Position numbers and translations under genes: made by a program. The notes below the pieces were generated by a model. The model had not been told where the DNA came from. It saw nothing but the letters and a program-made list of their open reading frames with translations, and made no database searches. DNA of 64,000 nucleotides, taken from Macondimonas sp045864775 (GTDB taxonomy: Bacteria > Pseudomonadota > Gammaproteobacteria > UBA5335). The stretch spans positions 434,001 through 498,000 of the forward strand of contig BTVR01000001.1 in NCBI GenBank assembly GCA_045864775.1, written 5' to 3'. Positions 61,904-64,000 of this stretch are shown here, one piece after another (the first letter of the stretch is position 1; each line of letters starts with the position of its first letter).

Positions 61904-61979
61904 TCGCTGGTTTCTCCGACATCGATCAACAATGGCATGTCGTTCAGAACATGCACCCAAATCCCGTGCCAATAGCCCA

Positions 61980-62065
61980 TGGTGCGAAAGGAGAGACTCG
62001 AACTCTCACGGGGCCAGCCCACTGGAACCTAAATCCAGCGCGTCTACCGATTCCGCCACTTTCGC
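61980..62065 (-). tRNA. tRNA-Leu (TAG)
   Basis: An 86-base class II tRNA with encoded CCA. Acceptor stem GCGAAAG/CTTTCGC, anticodon arm CTGGA-TTTAGGT-TCCAG with TAG, a long variable arm, and T arm AGAGTTCGAGTCTCT. It lies upstream of tig on the same strand, as in many gammaproteobacteria. Confidence 0.97.
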
Positions 62066-62249
62066 CGACGCGGGCGCGACCAAGCCCGGCCCATGGCCTT
62101 GCCTGAAAGCTGAGTATACATCATGGCCCGACGCGGCCGACCCTGTTGCCGGCACGTCGCCGACCTGCCGGCGCGAGACGCGCAGCATCGCTCGTGCGGG
62201 TTGGCTTACAATACGGCCGCCTCACTGACTTCCATGGCAAGCCCCCCGC

Positions 62250-62681
62250 ATGACAGTCTTCAGCCCCTACTCCGCCGTCCTGGGTGGACTTTTGATCGGC
62301 ATCAGCGCGCTCTGGCTGTTGCTGAGTATCGGCCGCATCGCCGGCGTTACCGGGATCATCTTCGGCTTGTTTCCCCCCGCACCGACGGAATGGGCGTGGC
62401 GGCTCGCATTCCTGGCCGGATTGGGGATCGGCACCGCCCTGATGATCCCGATCGAGACTCTCGCGTTCGCGCCCCGCCAGAATTTCCCGCTCTGGGCGCT
62501 GCTTTGTGCGGGCTTTCTGGTGGGCTACGGCACACGGCTCGGGAATGGCTGCACCAGCGGCCATGGGGTCTGCGGCCTGGGTCGGCGCGCACCGCGCTCG
62601 CTGGCTGCGACGCTCACCTTCATGACTGTGGCCATGGCCACGGTGCTGCTCATGCGCCATACGCTCGGGGTGCTGCCATGA
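62250..62681 (+). CDS. YeeE/YedE family membrane protein, first half
   Basis: A 143-residue inner-membrane protein with four helices. The signature GNGCTSGHGVCGLGR carries two cysteines of the kind that relay sulfur compounds in the YeeE/TsuA family (thiosulfate uptake). It equals about half of full-length YeeE and is paired with the next gene, which should supply the other half. Ribosome site is weak. It overlaps the next gene by four bases (ATGA). Transport of thiosulfate or another sulfur species is inferred from the family. Confidence 0.88.
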   Translation: MTVFSPYSAVLGGLLIGISALWLLLSIGRIAGVTGIIFGLFPPAPTEWAWRLAFLAGLGIGTALMIPIETLAFAPRQNFPLWALLCAGFLVGYGTRLGNGCTSGHGVCGLGRRAPRSLAATLTFMTVAMATVLLMRHTLGVLP

Positions 62682-63091
62682 GGTCGCTCGTCGCTGCATT
62701 CATTGCTGGCCTGCTGTTCGGTATCGGCCTGTACGTGGCCCAGATGGTCAACCCCGAGAAGGTGCTGGCCTTCCTCGATATCAGCGGACGCTGGGATCCG
62801 AGCCTGGCGCTGGTCATGGGAGCGGCCGTCGGCGTCACCGCGCTCGGCTTTCCGCTGGTGTTCCAGCGCGGAAAACCGCTGTGGGAAACGGGCTTCAGCC
62901 TGCCCACCTATCATGATATCGACCGCCCCCTTCTGCTTGGCGCGGCATTGTTCGGCATCGGCTGGGGGATCGCCGGGTACTGTCCGGGGCCGGCCGTCGC
63001 CGCCCTGCTGATCCACCCGGCGGAAGCCGTGCCCTTTGTGCTGGCCCTGCTGGGCGGCGCATGGGTCCAGTCGCGAACCTTCCGTCGCTGA
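62678..63091 (+). CDS. YeeE/YedE family membrane protein, second half (DUF6691 type)
   Basis: A 137-residue protein with four helices: AAFIAGLLFGIGLYVAQM at the N-terminus and the conserved GIGWGIAGYCPGPAVAALL with one cysteine in the second half. It is the usual partner of the preceding gene. The pair probably makes one pseudo-symmetric transporter. No rhodanese, BigR-type regulator or persulfide dioxygenase, frequent companions, is in view. Confidence 0.88.
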   Translation: MRSLVAAFIAGLLFGIGLYVAQMVNPEKVLAFLDISGRWDPSLALVMGAAVGVTALGFPLVFQRGKPLWETGFSLPTYHDIDRPLLLGAALFGIGWGIAGYCPGPAVAALLIHPAEAVPFVLALLGGAWVQSRTFRR

Positions 63092-63151
63092 GGCTGTTTG
63101 CACGTGGCAAAGCCGACACGGCCGCACCGAATGTCACACTGTCGACACGAC

Positions 63152-64000
63152 TCAACGCGATGACGCCTCCCGGGCCTCCAAGGCGGAGATGTAGTCCTCG
63201 GTCGACGCGCCCCGCAGCACCTGGCCAGCGGACCAGGCGGTGATCGCCCCCGCCTGGGCCTGGGTCAGGCGGGCTTCGGCTTCCAGTTGATCGCGTTGCT
63301 GGCGCAGGAAATCTTCCAGCGAGACGAGCCCCACGCGCTGCAGCTCGGCCTGGACGCGCACGACCTCGCGCCGAGCCGTCGTTTCGACGGCCAAGGCGTT
63401 GATGTCTGCCCGTGCGGTTTCGTAGGCCGAGTGAAGCGCAAGCCAATCGCGTTGCGCCTCGCGCAGCGCCGCCCGTTGCGCCTGGCGAGCGGCTTGCGCC
63501 TGAGCCTGGGCCGATTCGGCCCGTTTGCGGCTGGCCGGATCGATCGGTATGCGCAGCTCGGCCGAGACGCTCCAGGCGTCCGGTTCTTCTCCATTGCCGT
63601 CGAACTGTACATATTCGCCGCCGGCCGCCAGCGCCGGCCACAAGGACCGCTGGAGTTCGCGTGCCTGCGCTCCTGCAGCTTGAGCCTGCGCCTCGGCCAA
63701 TGCGGCCGGCAGCAGATCCGCGCCTGAAACGTCCGACCAGGACGGACTCTCGATGATCCCTCGGCTCGGCAGCAAACGGCGACCCGTTGCTTCTTCGAGC
63801 GTGGCCTGTTGGGCGGCGATTTCCCCTGCCAGGCGCACCTCATCGGAGCGCAGGCGCGCCAGCTCGGCCTGGGCCAGCCGCAAATCGGCTGTGGATGACT
63901 GTTCGGTCTGCACCTCGATCTCGACACGCTGGACGGTCTGACTCACCCGTTCGCGCTGGACGGCAAGGATGTCGCGCTGGCTCATCAAGGCCTGCAGTTG
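63152..64000 (-). CDS. TolC-family outer membrane efflux protein, 3' part
   Basis: The last 282 codons of a protein whose 5' end lies beyond base 64000; the frame is open at the edge. The sequence is long amphipathic helices rich in Ala, Gln, Arg and Glu (QAELARLRSDEVRLAGEIAA, then ESAQAQAQAARQAQRAAL), with the beta-segment-like AWSVSAELRIPIDPASRKR in the middle, the layout of OEP/TolC repeats. It would be the outer-membrane channel of a tripartite efflux pump, or a CzcC-type metal efflux partner; the pump genes are presumably beyond the window. Confidence 0.8.
   Translation of the reverse strand, partial: QLQALMSQRDILAVQRERVSQTVQRVEIEVQTEQSSTADLRLAQAELARLRSDEVRLAGEIAAQQATLEEATGRRLLPSRGIIESPSWSDVSGADLLPAALAEAQAQAAGAQARELQRSLWPALAAGGEYVQFDGNGEEPDAWSVSAELRIPIDPASRKRAESAQAQAQAARQAQRAALREAQRDWLALHSAYETARADINALAVETTARREVVRVQAELQRVGLVSLEDFLRQQRDQLEAEARLTQAQAGAITAWSAGQVLRGASTEDYISALEAREASSR

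Overview
The window is a gene-dense piece of a high-GC gammaproteobacterial chromosome. This assignment rests on conserved gene orders that I recognise: tig-clpP-clpX-lon-hupB-ppiD, fabD-fabG-acpP-fabF-pabB-pabC-mltG-tmk-holB-pilZ, nudJ-mnmA-hflD, and a methyltransferase-rnhA-dnaQ cluster beside gloB-mltD. The genus cannot be told from sequence alone. An osmolyte (NAGGN) operon, a large Mrp-type cation/proton antiporter operon and a wax ester/triacylglycerol synthase point to a free-living bacterium that meets salt or pH stress and stores neutral lipid. No phage, insertion sequence or CRISPR array was seen.

Layout. 1-5021: tail of a PolB-like exonuclease, rlmD, a CYTH phosphatase-fold protein, a cytoplasmic YkuD protein, nagZ, a hypoxanthine phosphoribosyltransferase and methylthioinosine phosphorylase, nearly all overlapping (peptidoglycan recycling and purine salvage). 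5247-6701: catalase. 6801-12597 (minus): NAGGN operon, asnO-like amidotransferase, GNAT/ATP-grasp synthetase and two tandem M42 peptidases. 13258-19861: WS/DGAT acyltransferase, a secreted phytase-like/MSP130-like beta-propeller protein behind a three-repeat PHO box, and an acyl-CoA ligase. 19965-20984: waaC. 21005-29650 (minus): fatty-acid, folate and replication cluster. 29831-34972: nudJ-mnmA-hflD, then acnA. 35184-36101: a low-GC patch with an orphan restriction-fold nuclease. 36102-39265: rmuC and a flavin monooxygenase. 39492-46669: nine-gene Mrp/Mbh-like antiporter operon, with one probable additional small gene of 49 codons. 46671-51966: dnaQ, rnhA, a methyltransferase, gloB, mltD, fabI. 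51985-61903 (minus): dicarboxylate symporter, ppiD, two tRNAs, hupB, lon, clpX, clpP, tig. 61980-64000: tRNA-Leu, a split YeeE/YedE pair and the end of a TolC-like protein.

How genes work together. The nagZ operon joins muropeptide recycling to a two-step salvage in which methylthioinosine phosphorylase would release hypoxanthine and the adjacent phosphoribosyltransferase would make IMP. The NAGGN genes make an amidated dipeptide osmolyte. The Mrp-like operon carries three proton-channel-type subunits, all keeping the key Glu and Lys, plus a fused MbhD-MbhE protein in place of the MrpA C-terminus. The protein quality-control block has a good sigma-32-type promoter in front of lon.

Most noteworthy: the second M42 paralogue with a substituted metal-site glutamate, the triple PHO box, the three-channel antiporter operon with a hidden small ORF, the PIAGT (not PIKGT) motif in PabB, and the orphan low-GC nuclease.
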